This document shows positions 63,730 through 64,000 of a DNA stretch of 64,000 nt, one piece after another. The notes beneath the pieces were generated by a model. That model was not told the origin of the DNA. It ran no database searches and saw nothing but the letters and a program-made list of their open reading frames with translations. The position numbers and the translations under genes are program-made. The stretch comes from Trichobilharzia regenti (lineage: Eukaryota; Platyhelminthes; Trematoda; Strigeidida; Schistosomatidae), in the NCBI GenBank assembly GCA_944472135.2, contig OX235266.1:14859925-14923924 (forward strand), read 5' to 3'. Position 1 is the first letter of the stretch; every line of letters starts with the position of its first letter.

Positions 63730-63730
63730 G

Positions 63731-64000
63731 TAATTCATTTTATAATTAGCCAAAAAATTTTTAACTGATTAAAAATACCCATTAAAATTTTTCAAAAGAA
63801 TAGATACTGAACAAAGTGTACTGTTTTCGATAACCCCTTCATCATCATCAGGCTCTACAGTTATATATCCATCCATTATAGTGAATGAATGAATGAATCA
63901 GTGTGATGAATAACATTGATGCTGTTTAGATAACATCAAATCAATAATATTGATAAATTACAGCTGAATAGCACCAACATAAAATAAGCTGAATGTCAGA
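63731..64000. other. PLE terminal sequence at right edge
   Basis: 63800-63870 has TTTTCGATAACCCCTTCATC and CATCAGGCTCTACAG, resembling the PLE ends at 59640 and 32760. On the minus strand this gives CTGATGATGATGAAG followed by TATCGAAAACAG, a possible hammerhead relic. (TGAA)n at 63885-63897. Confidence 0.45.

Overview
The window is a stretch of repeat-rich animal chromosome, most likely from a blood fluke (genus Schistosoma). No bacterial operons are present. The DNA is AT-rich, with spliced exons, Penelope-like retroelements, RTE-type LINEs, a Merlin transposon and tRNA-headed repeats carrying a hammerhead ribozyme of the schistosome S-alpha type. I cannot name the species from the sequence.

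One host gene can be followed on the + strand across most of the window. Seven exons (11069-11225, 22919-23042, 30587-31020, 50071/50081-50515, 51976-52136, 55777-56034, 63627-63729) join into about 547 codons: a Ser/Arg-rich N-terminus, two hydrophobic segments, a stretch with N-glycosylation sequons, and the start of a helical segment. This layout best fits the N-terminal half of a SUN-domain inner nuclear membrane protein. The SUN domain itself would lie downstream, so the identification is inference. Introns run from about 1.5 to 19 kb and are packed with mobile elements.

Mobile content by class. (1) RTE-1: one full-length LINE at 12641-16475 with an uninterrupted 1021-codon endonuclease/RT ORF and exact 11-bp target-site duplications (TSDs), plus two internally deleted copies (9675-10314, 47925-48451). 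(2) RTE-2, tail (GACA)n, and RTE-3, tail (ATTATT)n: many 5'-truncated copies. (3) A decayed CR1/Jockey-like LINE at 2953-5458. (4) Penelope-like elements (PLEs): RT and GIY-YIG fragments at more than ten sites, several enclosed by inverted repeats. (5) Solo LTRs of about 240-330 bp with TG...CA ends and 4-bp TSDs. (6) A Merlin DNA transposon at 36948-38093. (7) A fold-back element at 11767-12596. (8) Five families of tRNA-headed repeats, here called tRE-A to tRE-E. tRE-A and tRE-B are ordinary SINEs. tRE-C, -D and -E each carry a hammerhead or hammerhead-like motif just after the tRNA-like head.

The most interesting signal is the hammerhead-bearing repeats. Three families with unrelated bodies share one plan (pol III-like head, then hammerhead). 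They occur as tandem partial dimers or as inverted dimers, and several are bounded by 10-14 bp TSDs, so the dimer moved as a unit. Most of the well-bounded insertions lie inside PLEs, and PLE terminal repeats here also contain remnants of minimal hammerheads. This fits a retrozyme-like cycle in which self-cleaving multimeric or circular RNAs are copied by PLE machinery. The mechanism is inference; the motifs, dimers and TSDs are visible directly.
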